From Longimicrobiales bacterium (GTDB taxonomy: Bacteria; Gemmatimonadota; Gemmatimonadetes; Longimicrobiales; Gaopeijiaceae): a DNA stretch of 54,633 bases. The translations under genes were made by a program, and so were the position numbers. Where the stretch lies: contig JAQWPM010000026.1 in assembly GCA_029245345.1 (NCBI GenBank), positions 1-54,633 of the forward strand, read 5' to 3'. The notes under the pieces were generated by a model. It saw nothing but the letters and a program-made list of their open reading frames with translations, had not been told where the DNA came from and ran no database searches. Below, piece by piece: positions 35,494 through 43,647 of this stretch; position 1 is the first letter of the stretch; each line of letters starts with the position of its first letter.

Positions 35494-36438
35494 ATGACTG
35501 ACTCTTCGACCGTCAACGTTGCGGTAGTACAAGCGGCGGCATGCCCATTCGACACTGAGGCCGCCGTGGCCAAGGTGTGCGCGATGACCGCAGAGGCTGG
35601 CTCTAGAGGGGCGGATCTCGTGCTCTTCCCGGAAGCTTATGTGGGTGGATACCCGTGGGGTCTGGCGTTTGGTACCGCGGTTGGCGGCCGCTCCGAGCCA
35701 GGTCGGCGCGCCTTTGGTCGGTATCATGCCGGGGCCATCGATGTCCCAGGACCAGAAGTGGATCAGATGTGCGCGGCCGCAGCCGAGGCGAATGTCTTCT
35801 TATGTGTCGGGGTCATCGAACGAGACAGCACATATAGCGGAGGCACCCTGTACTGCACGCTGCTCTACATCAGTCCGGAGGGCGAGCTCGTAGGCAAGCA
35901 CCGGAAGCTCAAGCCCACCGCTGCGGAACGACTGATCTGGGGTGAGGGGGACGGCAGTACGCTAACCGCTATCGATACCCCACTCGGCACCATCGGAGGT
36001 CTGATCTGCTGGGAGAACTATATGCCGCTCGCGCGGATGGCGATGTACGGCAAAGGGGTCGAGATCTATCTGGCCCCAACCGCAGATGCGCGCGATCGAT
36101 GGCAGTCGACCCTTCAGCACATTTCGCTCGAGGGGCGCTGTTTTGTGCTCGGATGTAACCAGTTCGTCCACCGCGACATGTATCCCGACGATCTCGAGAT
36201 CAAGGACGAGTTGAACGCCTGGCCTGAGACGTTGTGCCGAGGAGGGTCGGCTATCTACGACCCGCTAGGGGAATGCCTGGCGGGGCCGCTTTGGGACGAA
36301 GAGGGCATCTTGTTGGCTGAACTCGACATGACTGCGATCGGCCGAGCGAAGTTCGACTTCGACGTCACCGGCCACTACGCGCGGCCCGATGTTTTCTACT
36401 TGGATGTAGATGAGACCGAGCATCCTCCTGTAGGCTGA
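35494..36438 (+). CDS. nitrilase (aliphatic/aryl nitrilase or cyanide-hydrolase branch)
   Basis: This 314-residue carbon-nitrogen hydrolase converts nitriles to carboxylic acids and ammonia in the canonical branch. The catalytic triad is visible as Glu in LVLFPEAYVGGYPWG, Lys in KHRKLKPTAAERLIWGEGDG and Cys in GGLICWENYMPLAR. The CWENYMP motif is the signature of true nitrilases rather than amidases. ARPDVFYLDVDE closes the domain. A GGAGG sequence precedes the ATG at a somewhat long spacing. It lies between an exported peptidase and ornithine aminotransferase; no metabolic link is proven. Confidence 0.92.
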   Translation: MTDSSTVNVAVVQAAACPFDTEAAVAKVCAMTAEAGSRGADLVLFPEAYVGGYPWGLAFGTAVGGRSEPGRRAFGRYHAGAIDVPGPEVDQMCAAAAEANVFLCVGVIERDSTYSGGTLYCTLLYISPEGELVGKHRKLKPTAAERLIWGEGDGSTLTAIDTPLGTIGGLICWENYMPLARMAMYGKGVEIYLAPTADARDRWQSTLQHISLEGRCFVLGCNQFVHRDMYPDDLEIKDELNAWPETLCRGGSAIYDPLGECLAGPLWDEEGILLAELDMTAIGRAKFDFDVTGHYARPDVFYLDVDETEHPPVG

Positions 36439-36460
36439 TCTGAGGGACGCGGAAGCTCAG

Positions 36461-36481
36461 TAACGGAAGACTATTCCGTTA
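36461..36481. promoter_or_regulatory. 8-bp perfect inverted repeat upstream of rocD
   Basis: TAACGGAA (36461-36468) and TTCCGTTA (36474-36481) are separated by GACTA. There is no T-run afterwards, so an operator is more likely than a terminator. It lies 23 bp after the nitrilase stop and about 60 bp before the rocD start. Confidence 0.55.
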
Positions 36482-36496
36482 TGACGCATAAACATA

Positions 36497-36539
36497 CATA
36501 TTCTCGGTTCGCCGCTTTCACGTGAACACTGAGAATATG
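36497..36539 (+). promoter_or_regulatory. nested palindromes over the rocD translation start
   Basis: CATATTCTCGGT (36497-36508) and ACTGAGAATATG (36528-36539) pair at 11 of 12 positions (the twelfth can be a G-U pair in RNA). The 19-base loop contains the perfect palindrome TTCACGTGAA (36517-36526). The right arm holds the likely ribosome-binding bases GAGA and the first ATG. It could be a repressor site in DNA or an RNA hairpin that hides the start. Confidence 0.55.
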
Positions 36540-36542
36540 ATC

Positions 36543-37757
36543 ATGAGCACAGCCACAGTGACCAAGACCGAGGGCCTCCTTACAGAGGTCGACCATTTCA
36601 GCGCGCATAACTACCACCCGCTCCCTGTTGTGCTTGAGCGGGGTGAAGGCTCTTGGGTCTGGGACGTCGAGGGCACACGATATCTCGACATGCTCAGCGC
36701 ATACTCGGCGGTCAACCAAGGTCACCGGCACCCCGCGATTATCGATGCCGCGGTTCAGCAGATGGGGATGCTCACGCTGACCTCTAGAGCGTTTCACAAC
36801 GACCAGATGGGTCCGTTCCTGAAGACGCTGTGCAAGGTGACGGGCTTCGAAAAGGCGCTCCCAATGAACACGGGCGCTGAAGCGGTCGAGACGGCGATCA
36901 AGATGGTCCGGAAGTGGGGATACAAGGTGAAAGGCGTTCCAGAGGGAAAGGCCGAGATCATCGTCTGTGAAAACAACTTTCATGGGCGAACCACGACCAT
37001 TGTCGGGTTCTCCTCAGAGGCACAGTACAAAGACGGCTTCGGTCCGTTCACTCCAGGTTTTGTAGAGATCCCATACGGCGACGCCGAGGCGCTCGAGGCA
37101 GCCATCAACGAGAACACCGTCGGCTTCTTAGTCGAACCTCTCCAGGGCGAGGGTGGCGTGGTGGTTCCCGCAGAGGGGTTCTTGGCCCAGGCGCGCGAGG
37201 TGTGCTCCGCCAACAACGTGGCACTTATTGCGGACGAGATTCAGACGGGCCTCGGTCGTACAGGCCGGATGTTCTGTTACGACTGGGAGGGCATCCGCCC
37301 CGACGTCCTAATCGTTGGAAAGGCGCTCGGTGGTGGAGTCTATCCGGTGTCCGCTGCCATCGCAGACGCGGAATTTATGGATATGTACACACCGGGGGAT
37401 CACGGATCTACCTTCGGCGGGAACCCGCTCGGCGCGGCGGTTGGACTCGCTTCGCTCGAAGTGATTCTCGACGAAGAGTTGGCAAAACGCTCGGACGAGC
37501 TCGGCACATGGTTCATGGAGGAACTCCGTAAGATCGATTCCCCTCACGTTGAAGAAGTGCGAGGGAAGGGATTGATGATCGGCGTGGTCATCAAGGAGTC
37601 GAGCGGCACTGCGCGCCCGTACTGTGAAGCGCTCCAAGCACGAGGGATCCTGGCCAAAGAGACGCACCACCAAGTGATCCGCTTCGCGCCGCCGCTAACG
37701 ATCTCGAAAGAAGATCTCGAGTTCGCCTTGGGACATGCAAAGGAAGTGCTCGCCTAG
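36543..37757 (+). CDS. rocD: ornithine aminotransferase
   Basis: RocD transfers the delta-amino group of ornithine to 2-oxoglutarate, giving glutamate semialdehyde, in arginine/proline metabolism. It is a class III PLP aminotransferase of 404 residues from ATG 36543. The family start SAHNYHPLPVVLERGEGSWVWD, MNTGAEAVETAIKMVRKWGY (cofactor phosphate site), NNFHGRTTTIVGFSS, VEPLQGEGG, IADEIQTGLGRTG and VGKALGGGVYPVSA (Schiff-base Lys) are all present. GTG 36522 and ATG 36537 are alternative starts. GAGA at 36531-36534 favours 36543 and is covered by the right arm of an inverted repeat. The paired palindromic element begins 10 bp after its stop. Confidence 0.94.
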   Translation: MSTATVTKTEGLLTEVDHFSAHNYHPLPVVLERGEGSWVWDVEGTRYLDMLSAYSAVNQGHRHPAIIDAAVQQMGMLTLTSRAFHNDQMGPFLKTLCKVTGFEKALPMNTGAEAVETAIKMVRKWGYKVKGVPEGKAEIIVCENNFHGRTTTIVGFSSEAQYKDGFGPFTPGFVEIPYGDAEALEAAINENTVGFLVEPLQGEGGVVVPAEGFLAQAREVCSANNVALIADEIQTGLGRTGRMFCYDWEGIRPDVLIVGKALGGGVYPVSAAIADAEFMDMYTPGDHGSTFGGNPLGAAVGLASLEVILDEELAKRSDELGTWFMEELRKIDSPHVEEVRGKGLMIGVVIKESSGTARPYCEALQARGILAKETHHQVIRFAPPLTISKEDLEFALGHAKEVLA

Positions 37758-37767
37758 GGAGCCCTGC

Positions 37768-37920
37768 GGGGAGGCCCGGCGGAGCTTTCGAAGGGGTCGT
37801 TCGCGGGGGCCGGGGTCGTGGCGTCGTCTGGTCACTGTGTCCGGGGTCCATTGCTACTCGTCCGCTCGCTATGCGAAGCGGAGCTTCGATACCCCTTCGA
37901 AAGCTCCGCCGGTCCTCCCC
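37768..37920 (+). repeat. palindromic repeat unit, copy 1
   Basis: The outer stem is 37768-37797 with 37891-37920 (29 of 30 pairs). The 93-bp core starts with the end of AAGGGGTCGTTC (37791-37802), has GTCGTGGCGTC at 37815-37825 and CGCTCG at 37863-37868. It ends in a 22-bp block (37869-37890) with an internal hairpin CGAAGC-GGA-GCTTCG. These core blocks recur in the same order, inverted, in copy 2. Confidence 0.85.
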
Positions 37921-37988
37921 TCCGGCTGTGTCGTGTGGGTCACAACGGCGCCGTGGGGGCACAGGCTTTTGTGACCCCAAGAGCGAGT

Positions 37989-38156
37989 GGGCGGGAGCGC
38001 GCGCGTCGCGCTAAGGGCAATCGAAGCTACGCTTCGCATAGAGAACGAGCGAAAAACGTGCAGCACCACACCGCAAGATCCCGGAAGAACCCACAGACGC
38101 CCACGACGAAGGACCCGAGTGAACGACCCCTTAGCGGGGCGCGTGCACTCCCGCCC
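37989..38156 (-). repeat. palindromic repeat unit, copy 2 (inverted)
   Basis: The outer stem is 37989-38017 with 38128-38156 (25 of 29 pairs), with a sequence different from the copy 1 stem. Read on the minus strand, the core contains the same AAGGGGTCGTTC, GTCGTGG(G)CGTC and CGCTCG blocks. The 22-bp block (38020-38041) matches copy 1 at 21 of 22 positions. The rest of the core is diverged. The unit ends 12 bp from the YggX-like gene's stop. Confidence 0.85.
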
Positions 38157-38168
38157 ATTCGAACCCAC

Positions 38169-38453
38169 CTACCATTCGATTGAGCCCTGTTTCGTCGTGT
38201 CGATGCCTTTGCCGTCGCCGTCACCGAGCAGCACGGTTTCGATCTGCTCGTACAGAAAGGCCCGTGCCTTCTGGTCTCTCGGGTCGAGACCGTAGTGGTT
38301 GATCAGCGAGGTCTGGTGCTGAAGCCACTCCTGCCAGCAATTGGTACAGATTTGGTTTGCGATCCGTTCACCTAGTTCGGTACGGAAGGGAGCTTTCGCG
38401 AGCTTCGCTGCATCCGCTCCGCAGCGATGGCATTGGATAGTGTCGGCGCTCAT
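38169..38453 (-). CDS. yggX: YggX-like Fe(2+)-trafficking protein with two CxxC pairs
   Basis: YggX protects iron-sulfur proteins from oxidative damage and may carry iron. The 94-residue protein matches the family along its length: FRTELGERIANQICTNCWQEWLQHQTSLINHYGLDPRDQKARAFLYEQIETVLLGD corresponds to the typical LGxRIxxxVSxxAWxxWLxHQTMLINExRL region. Ordinary YggX has one conserved N-terminal cysteine. Here there are CHRC at residues 8-11 and CTNC at 36-39, suggesting a four-cysteine metal site. It is divergent from fabH and convergent with rocD. Confidence 0.85.
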   Translation of the reverse strand: MSADTIQCHRCGADAAKLAKAPFRTELGERIANQICTNCWQEWLQHQTSLINHYGLDPRDQKARAFLYEQIETVLLGDGDGKGIDTTKQGSIEW

Positions 38454-38540
38454 TTCTTATCTTTCGAAAGTGAATCGGGACGGGCTGTACCCTACCGGTT
38501 CTTTCCAGATCCCCATCATGTTCGCCTTTGGGAGGCATTT

Positions 38541-39536
38541 GTGCCACGTACCGTTTTTGCTGGAACCGGCTTCTACGTCCCCGAGAGAGTTGTGACCAAT
38601 GCGGACCTCTCCGCGTTGATGGACACCTCGAATGAGTGGATCGTGGAACGGACCGGGATCGAGGAGCGCCGATGGGTCCCCGACGGTCTCACTGGGACAG
38701 AGATGGCCAAGCGCGCGAGTCTCATGGCGCTTGAGGACGCCGGAATGGTTGCCTCGGACGTCGATGCGATTGTGTTGGCCACGCTGACTCCCGACGTATT
38801 CTTTCCCGGAACAGGTGTGTTTCTACAACACGAACTCGGACTCGAGGGCGTCCCAGCGCTCGACATTAGAGTTCAATGTTCGGGCTTCGTTTATGGCCTG
38901 TCGGTGGCAGATGCGTGGATCCGTTCTGGGCAGTACAAGACCATCCTTCTCGTTGGTGTGGAGATCCAATCCACCGGACTCGACCTAACGACCCGCGGGC
39001 GAGATCTCGCCGTCCTGTTCGGGGACGGAGCCGGAGCCGCGGTACTGACCGCGACGGAGGAGGAAGGCAGAGGGGTGCTCTCGACGCACATACATTCGGA
39101 CGGGCAGCACGCCCGGATGCTCTGGGCTGAGTCGCCGTCGTCTCAGTCCAACCCACGCATCTCGGCTGAGGATATCGCCGCGGGTCGGCACTATCCGATG
39201 ATGGTAGGCAAGGAGGTCTTCAAGCACGCAGTCACTCGGATGCCAGAGGCCGTACACGAGGCATTGGCTGCTAATGAGTTGACCACGGAGGACATTGATC
39301 TGCTCGTCCCGCACCAGGCCAACCTTCGGATTTCTCAAATGGTGCAGCGGCGATTGCAGCTACGCGACGACCAAGTAGTGAACAATATTCAGCGTTATGG
39401 AAACACCACTGCGGCGACGATTCCCATTGCGTTGGCGGAAGCCATTCGTGAGGAACGCTTGGAGCGCGGTGACTTACTCGCGCTCGTCGCATTCGGGTCC
39501 GGTTTCACATGGGGTTCCGCGCTCATTCGTTGGTAG
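38541..39536 (+). CDS. fabH: 3-oxoacyl-ACP synthase III
   Basis: FabH starts fatty-acid synthesis by condensing acetyl-CoA or a branched acyl-CoA with malonyl-ACP. The GTG at 38541, five bases after GGGAGG (38530-38535), gives 331 residues and the usual N-terminus VPRTVFAGTGFYVPERVVTN. An upstream ATG at 38427 would add unusual residues and overlap the divergent gene. The triad is visible as Cys in RVQCSGFVYGLSVADAW, His in LVPHQANLRI and Asn in QRYGNTTAATIPIAL. FGDGAGAAVL and the C-terminal GSGFTWGSALIRW complete the thiolase fold. No other fab genes are adjacent. Confidence 0.94.
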   Translation: MPRTVFAGTGFYVPERVVTNADLSALMDTSNEWIVERTGIEERRWVPDGLTGTEMAKRASLMALEDAGMVASDVDAIVLATLTPDVFFPGTGVFLQHELGLEGVPALDIRVQCSGFVYGLSVADAWIRSGQYKTILLVGVEIQSTGLDLTTRGRDLAVLFGDGAGAAVLTATEEEGRGVLSTHIHSDGQHARMLWAESPSSQSNPRISAEDIAAGRHYPMMVGKEVFKHAVTRMPEAVHEALAANELTTEDIDLLVPHQANLRISQMVQRRLQLRDDQVVNNIQRYGNTTAATIPIALAEAIREERLERGDLLALVAFGSGFTWGSALIRW

Positions 39537-39625
39537 ATTATGTAGGGTCCTGACCACCGTTTACCCTTTCGGGGCCCCTGGTTAGTTTTTCAGGCTATCA
39601 AGTTTGACTAGACAGAGATGCGATC

Positions 39626-40012
39626 ATGGCTCTCACCAAGAAACAGCTTTCTCACCTTGAGAAGAGACTGCTCGTCGAGCGGGCTCGTGCACTCAAGGCA
39701 CTAGGGCTCTTTGACCAGATGGCTAAGGCCGGTCGGGAGTCGGGTGACTCTGATCTGTCCACCTATACAGACCACATGGCGGACCAGGGCACTGAGGCGC
39801 AGGAGCGCGAAAAGGCAGCCGTCTCCGCGACGAAGGAAGGCCGCTACCTCTACCGCCTCGAGGAGGCGCTTCGGAGGCTGTTCAACGATCCCAAACATTT
39901 TGGACAGTGCCATACCTGCCAGGCCGCGGTCGGCTTCGAGCGCCTTGATGCCCTGCCGCATGCGCGTTACTGCATCGATTGCAAGCGGAAGGAAGAGTCG
40001 GCGATCGACTAG
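39626..40012 (+). CDS. TraR/DksA-type zinc-finger protein
   Basis: This 128-residue protein has an N-terminal coiled-coil half (KKQLSHLEKRLLVERARALKAL and a second helix REKAAVSATKEGRYLYRLEEAL). A C-terminal zinc finger CHTC...CIDCKRKEE follows. DksA-type proteins bind the secondary channel of RNA polymerase and tune transcription with ppGpp. The acidic coiled-coil tip of DksA (DxxDxA) has a possible counterpart in SGDSDLSTYTDHMADQG. It is a short variant, so a full DksA role is plausible but not certain. A strong terminator follows. Confidence 0.85.
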   Translation: MALTKKQLSHLEKRLLVERARALKALGLFDQMAKAGRESGDSDLSTYTDHMADQGTEAQEREKAAVSATKEGRYLYRLEEALRRLFNDPKHFGQCHTCQAAVGFERLDALPHARYCIDCKRKEESAID

Positions 40013-40029
40013 CCGGACTGAGATCGATA

Positions 40030-40072
40030 CGAAAAGGGGGATCCGGCGTTCGACGCCGGATCCCCCTTTTCG
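40030..40072. terminator. bidirectional rho-independent terminator
   Basis: A perfect 20-bp stem (40030-40049 with 40053-40072) has a three-base loop. Each stem edge carries AAAA or TTTT, so it can end transcripts from both the DksA-type gene and the convergent RNase D gene. Confidence 0.93.
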
Positions 40073-40088
40073 TTCAGAGCGGCTGTGG

Positions 40089-41228
40089 TCAGCTCGTCAG
40101 GGCCGCCAGAATTTCTTCACCGGCCACGTCCGCCTTCCAGTTTCGCACGCCGTCAATCGCCTTGAGTTCTTCAATGGAGGAGGGGCTCACCTTCGCGATC
40201 TCCAGCAACACGGCGTTGCTCAGTAACGATCCGCGGGCCAGGCCCAATTCGTCGGCGCGGCGGTTGCGGACGACCTTGATTTTGTCGGCCAACTCTTCGA
40301 TTTCCGGCGGCGCTCGACCCGGGCCACCCCTTCGCTTTGGATAGGGGACGATCTCCTCGTCCGAGAGTTCGGTGACTGCATGGAGCCGCCGGATCAGCTC
40401 CTTCCCTTCGTTGCGGGCCAGTCCGCCGGGGAAGCCCTTGAGGTCGACCAGCTCTTCTGCGCGGCGTGGTGCGAGTGCGACAGCATCGATGAGTGGGCCG
40501 TCTCCGACTACACGAAACGTTGCGCGGTCACGGCGCTTCGCGATCTCATCGCGCCACTCGACTGCTACCCTGATGGCGTGTACTTGCCTGGGATCAAGAT
40601 CTCTGGCGCCTTTGACGCGCGCCACTGGATCCACGGGCTCGGATACCTCTTTGGGTGCCACTGCCGCCGCTTCCAGCGCGCGGCATTCTTCCTGCGCCCA
40701 TGCGGTCCGCCCAGCAACTTCCAACTCCGCCGCCATCTGGGATCGTAGTTCCAACAGGTACCTCGTGTCGCTCGCAGCGTAGTCCAGCATTCCTTCTGTG
40801 AGTGGACGCTCAGCCCAATCCGCGCGCTGATACTTCTTGGTGAGCTTCACGCCGAAGCGCTCGGCCAGTTGCGCGGCCAATCCGAGTCCTTCGAGTCCTA
40901 ACATCGACGCCGCGATCTGAGTGTCGAAGAGCCCACGCAGCGTGATGTCCAGATCTCGGAGGAGCAGACGTAGGTCGTAGTCCGCGCCATGCATGACAAC
41001 CTCAATCTCCGGATCTTCTAGCACCGTCCTAAAAAGATCCGATGCGTCGAACGCGAGCGGGTCGACGATGTACGTCGCCGTCGGAGTTGTGACTTGAAGC
41101 AGACACAAGCGATCCGAATATCGGTGGAAGCCAGCAGCCTCACAGTCGAGCGCGAACTGGGTCACTCCACTGAGGTCGTCGGCGAGTCGTTGGCTGTCGG
41201 ACTCGCTTTGTATATGGATGTAGGCCAT
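40089..41228 (-). CDS. rnd: ribonuclease D (DEDDy exonuclease with HRDC domains)
   Basis: RNase D trims the 3' ends of tRNA precursors and other structured RNAs. The N-terminal exonuclease domain of this 379-residue enzyme has FALDCEAAGFHRYSDRLCLLQ (Exo I, D-x-E), MHGADYDLRLL (Exo II) and MLDYAASDTRYLLEL (Exo III, Y-x3-D). The HRDC region covers residues ~205-290 and a second HRDC-like segment ~305-375, as in E. coli RNase D. It is convergent with the DksA-type gene and divergent from pyruvate kinase, with a 185-bp gap in which I see no further gene. Confidence 0.93.
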   Translation of the reverse strand: MAYIHIQSESDSQRLADDLSGVTQFALDCEAAGFHRYSDRLCLLQVTTPTATYIVDPLAFDASDLFRTVLEDPEIEVVMHGADYDLRLLLRDLDITLRGLFDTQIAASMLGLEGLGLAAQLAERFGVKLTKKYQRADWAERPLTEGMLDYAASDTRYLLELRSQMAAELEVAGRTAWAQEECRALEAAAVAPKEVSEPVDPVARVKGARDLDPRQVHAIRVAVEWRDEIAKRRDRATFRVVGDGPLIDAVALAPRRAEELVDLKGFPGGLARNEGKELIRRLHAVTELSDEEIVPYPKRRGGPGRAPPEIEELADKIKVVRNRRADELGLARGSLLSNAVLLEIAKVSPSSIEELKAIDGVRNWKADVAGEEILAALTS

Positions 41229-41413
41229 GCGCCTTCGGGCGCCTCGTGGTCACAATGTGAAGGAGGGCCGAATAAAAGCGGGGGTGTCCTTGCAGCGCCA
41301 CCCCTCACAGCACGCGTGTACTCGCTCCTGGGTGTTGCCCGCTCTCCGGGTCGCGACCACAATTCCTATCCAGGCGGCTGAACGGTCGCTCCCCACCACC
41401 TCGTGTCGAGTTC

Positions 41414-42832
41414 ATGCTCCGAACCAAGGTCGTTTGCACGCTGGGCCCGGCGACTTCGTCGCCTGAGACCGTTCTCTCGATGGTCGAGCGGGGTTTGGAT
41501 CTGGCCCGGGTGAACATGTCGCACGGCTCTCGGGAGGATCACCGGGCTTCTATTGCTGCGGTGCGCGCTGCCTCAGAAAAAGTCGGGCGCCCGGTGGGGG
41601 TCATGGTCGACCTGTCCGGACCCAAGATCCGCGTGGGGGAATTGTCTGCTCCTATCGAGTTGGTGGCTGGAGAGATGGTAGTGATGGCTCCTCAGGCTGT
41701 CGCGACCGAGGACGAGATCCCGACTACGTACGAGCCGCTGGCGAGTGAGATCCAAGAAGGCGACGCTGTCTTGCTCGACGACGGCAGCTTCGAACTCCGC
41801 TGCGTCGGTACCACCGGGGACCGGACCCGACTGGAGGTCGTGCGCGGTGGGCTTCTAAAGCCCAGAAAGGGCATCAACCTGCCCCTCGTAAACGTGCAGG
41901 CTCCGTCCCTGACGGAGAAAGACCTGTCGGATTTGGACTTTGCGTTGGAAGAAGGGGCGGAGTACATCGCGTTGTCCTTCGTGCGTTCGGCCGACGATGT
42001 GATCGACCTGAAGCGTCGGGTCGGTGGGCGAGCCCTCGTCGTGTCCAAGATCGAAAAGGTACAGGCGGTTCGCGCGATCGAAGAGATCCTGTCGGAGACT
42101 GACGCGGTTATGGTGGCGCGCGGGGATCTGGGCGTGGAGCTCCCGTTCGAACGAGTCCCGCTCGCTCAGAAACGCATCATCCAACTCTCCAACTATTACG
42201 GGCGGCCAGTGATCACCGCGACTCAGATGCTCGAGTCCATGATCGAGAACGTTCGTCCTACGCGCGCTGAAGCATCCGACGTCGCGAACGCGATTCTCGA
42301 CGGAACGGACGCGGTGATGCTCTCCGGAGAGACCGCGGTCGGGAAGTATCCGCTTGAAGCGCTGGATGCCATTGTGAGCATCGGCACCGAAATCGAGAGA
42401 AGTGGCTTTCTCGAACGCGGTCCGCGGTATCTCACGCACCCAGGCTTGCATTCGCGAGGCGGTGCTTCGCCGCGTGAGCACGCGGTTGCGGCGGCCACGG
42501 TCGACGCCGTCGCTAGGGTCGGCGCCCCAGCGATCATCGTACTCACCAAGTCTGGCTTCTCCGCCCGTTTAGTTTCGTCTTACCGACCCTCGGTTCCTAT
42601 TTTTGCCGTTACCCCGGATCCACACACGCACCGGCAATTGTCGGCCGTTTGGGGGGTCCGGCCGGTGTTGGCTGCCCGAGTCGAGATGTCGTATGAGCGT
42701 CAGTCGGCCTTCGGGCGACAGGCAGTGATCGAAAGTGAGGCCGGTGAGCCAGGTGCCTCGGTTCCGGTGACCGCAGGATTCCCGTTCTACGAGTCCGGTT
42801 CGACCAACACGATGCGCCTCGAGCGCCTCTAG
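41414..42832 (+). CDS. pyk: pyruvate kinase
   Basis: Pyruvate kinase makes ATP and pyruvate from phosphoenolpyruvate. The 472-residue protein has RTKVVCTLGPATSSPE, RVNMSHGSREDHRA, MVDLSGPKIRVGEL, and LVVSKIEKVQAVRAIEEIL (catalytic Lys). VMVARGDLGVELPFERVPLAQ, PVITATQMLESMIENVRPTRAEASDVANAILDGTDAVMLSGETAVG is the complete active-site run. The C-terminal allosteric domain is present and ends in a short SGSTNTMRLERL-type tail. The GTP/allosteric effector class cannot be read. It is followed after 35 bp by the MBL-fold gene and then pgi, so a glycolytic transcript is plausible. Confidence 0.96.
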   Translation: MLRTKVVCTLGPATSSPETVLSMVERGLDLARVNMSHGSREDHRASIAAVRAASEKVGRPVGVMVDLSGPKIRVGELSAPIELVAGEMVVMAPQAVATEDEIPTTYEPLASEIQEGDAVLLDDGSFELRCVGTTGDRTRLEVVRGGLLKPRKGINLPLVNVQAPSLTEKDLSDLDFALEEGAEYIALSFVRSADDVIDLKRRVGGRALVVSKIEKVQAVRAIEEILSETDAVMVARGDLGVELPFERVPLAQKRIIQLSNYYGRPVITATQMLESMIENVRPTRAEASDVANAILDGTDAVMLSGETAVGKYPLEALDAIVSIGTEIERSGFLERGPRYLTHPGLHSRGGASPREHAVAAATVDAVARVGAPAIIVLTKSGFSARLVSSYRPSVPIFAVTPDPHTHRQLSAVWGVRPVLAARVEMSYERQSAFGRQAVIESEAGEPGASVPVTAGFPFYESGSTNTMRLERL

Positions 42833-42867
42833 CCGTATGATGCGGCGCCCTCGGATCTCGTAGCCCC

Positions 42868-43647
42868 GTGAGATTGACCTTTCTTGGGACTGGCACCTCG
42901 TTTGGCGTACCCGTGGTTGGATGCGACTGTCCAGCTTGCTCGTCCACGGACCCGAGAGACCGGCGCACCCGTCACGGAGCTTTGGTAGAAACGGACGGCG
43001 GGTCTTTGCTCGTCGACACCCCTCCGGAACTCCGTCTCCAGCTGATCGCCGCGGGGGTGTCTGCAGTGGACGCGGTCTGGTTCACGCACATTCACGCGGA
43101 TCACGTGCACGGCATCGATGACCTACGTGTGTTCACCGCCCGTCGCGGCGACGTAGACGCCTACATTGCGTCTGAGTATCGGGAGAAGATTGCCCGCTAC
43201 TTCGAGTACATCTTCGACGAGGCCGTTCAGGCCGCGCCTGGGAGTTCTATCCCCAGTGTGAAGCTGCACGAGCTGGAAGAGGGGCGCCCTGTCGGCATCG
43301 TGGGTGAGAGCTTCACGCCCCTGTTAGTCCCCCATGGCCCGACCAACGTTTACGGCTTCAGAGTCGGCAAGCTCGGCTATATCACAGACGGGAAGCGTCT
43401 GCCTCCGACGACCCTAGAAGCCCTGAAGGGGGTCGACGTCTTGGTGCTGAACGCGCTTTGGTTCGGACGTCCCCACCCTTCGCATTTCAACATCGAAGAG
43501 GCGATCGAGGCTGCTCGTGAAGTAGGCGCGGAGCGGACCTATCTGACGCACCTGACCCATCGCGTCACACACGCTGAACTCGAAGAGCGGCTGCCTGACG
43601 GTGTCATGGCCGCCCACGATGGACTCATTGTAGAGGTGCCGTCATGA
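42868..43647 (+). CDS. MBL-fold metallo-hydrolase (PhnP-like)
   Basis: This 259-residue beta-lactamase-fold protein resembles PhnP-type cyclic phosphodiesterases. It shows LTFLGTGTSFGVPVVGCDCPAC with a CxCxxC cluster at the N-terminus, the metal motif FTHIHADHVHGIDDLR (HxHxDH), VPHGPTNVYGFR, GYITDGKRLP and a late LTHLTHRVTH. PhnP acts on phosphoribosyl cyclic phosphate, but the wider family includes other phosphodiesterases and no phn genes are here. The start is GTG with no strong ribosome-binding site. The stop overlaps the pgi start (ATGA). Confidence 0.88.
   Translation: MRLTFLGTGTSFGVPVVGCDCPACSSTDPRDRRTRHGALVETDGGSLLVDTPPELRLQLIAAGVSAVDAVWFTHIHADHVHGIDDLRVFTARRGDVDAYIASEYREKIARYFEYIFDEAVQAAPGSSIPSVKLHELEEGRPVGIVGESFTPLLVPHGPTNVYGFRVGKLGYITDGKRLPPTTLEALKGVDVLVLNALWFGRPHPSHFNIEEAIEAAREVGAERTYLTHLTHRVTHAELEERLPDGVMAAHDGLIVEVPS

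Larger units (their letters stand above)
37758..38168. other. gene-free convergent gap holding a paired palindromic element
   Basis: This 411-bp interval lies between the convergent stops of rocD and the YggX-like gene. Open frames exist on both strands but overlap one another and reflect the palindromes. The gap holds two inverted copies of one repeat unit (37768-37920 and 37989-38156). A 68-bp spacer between them contains a smaller inverted repeat, GGGTCACAA (37937-37945) with TTGTGACCC (37969-37977). Confidence 0.85.

Noticed and set aside
37869-38168. Open frames on both strands in the rocD-yggX gap
   Set aside because: They overlap each other, follow the palindromic repeat structure, and have no ribosome-binding sites or protein-like conservation.
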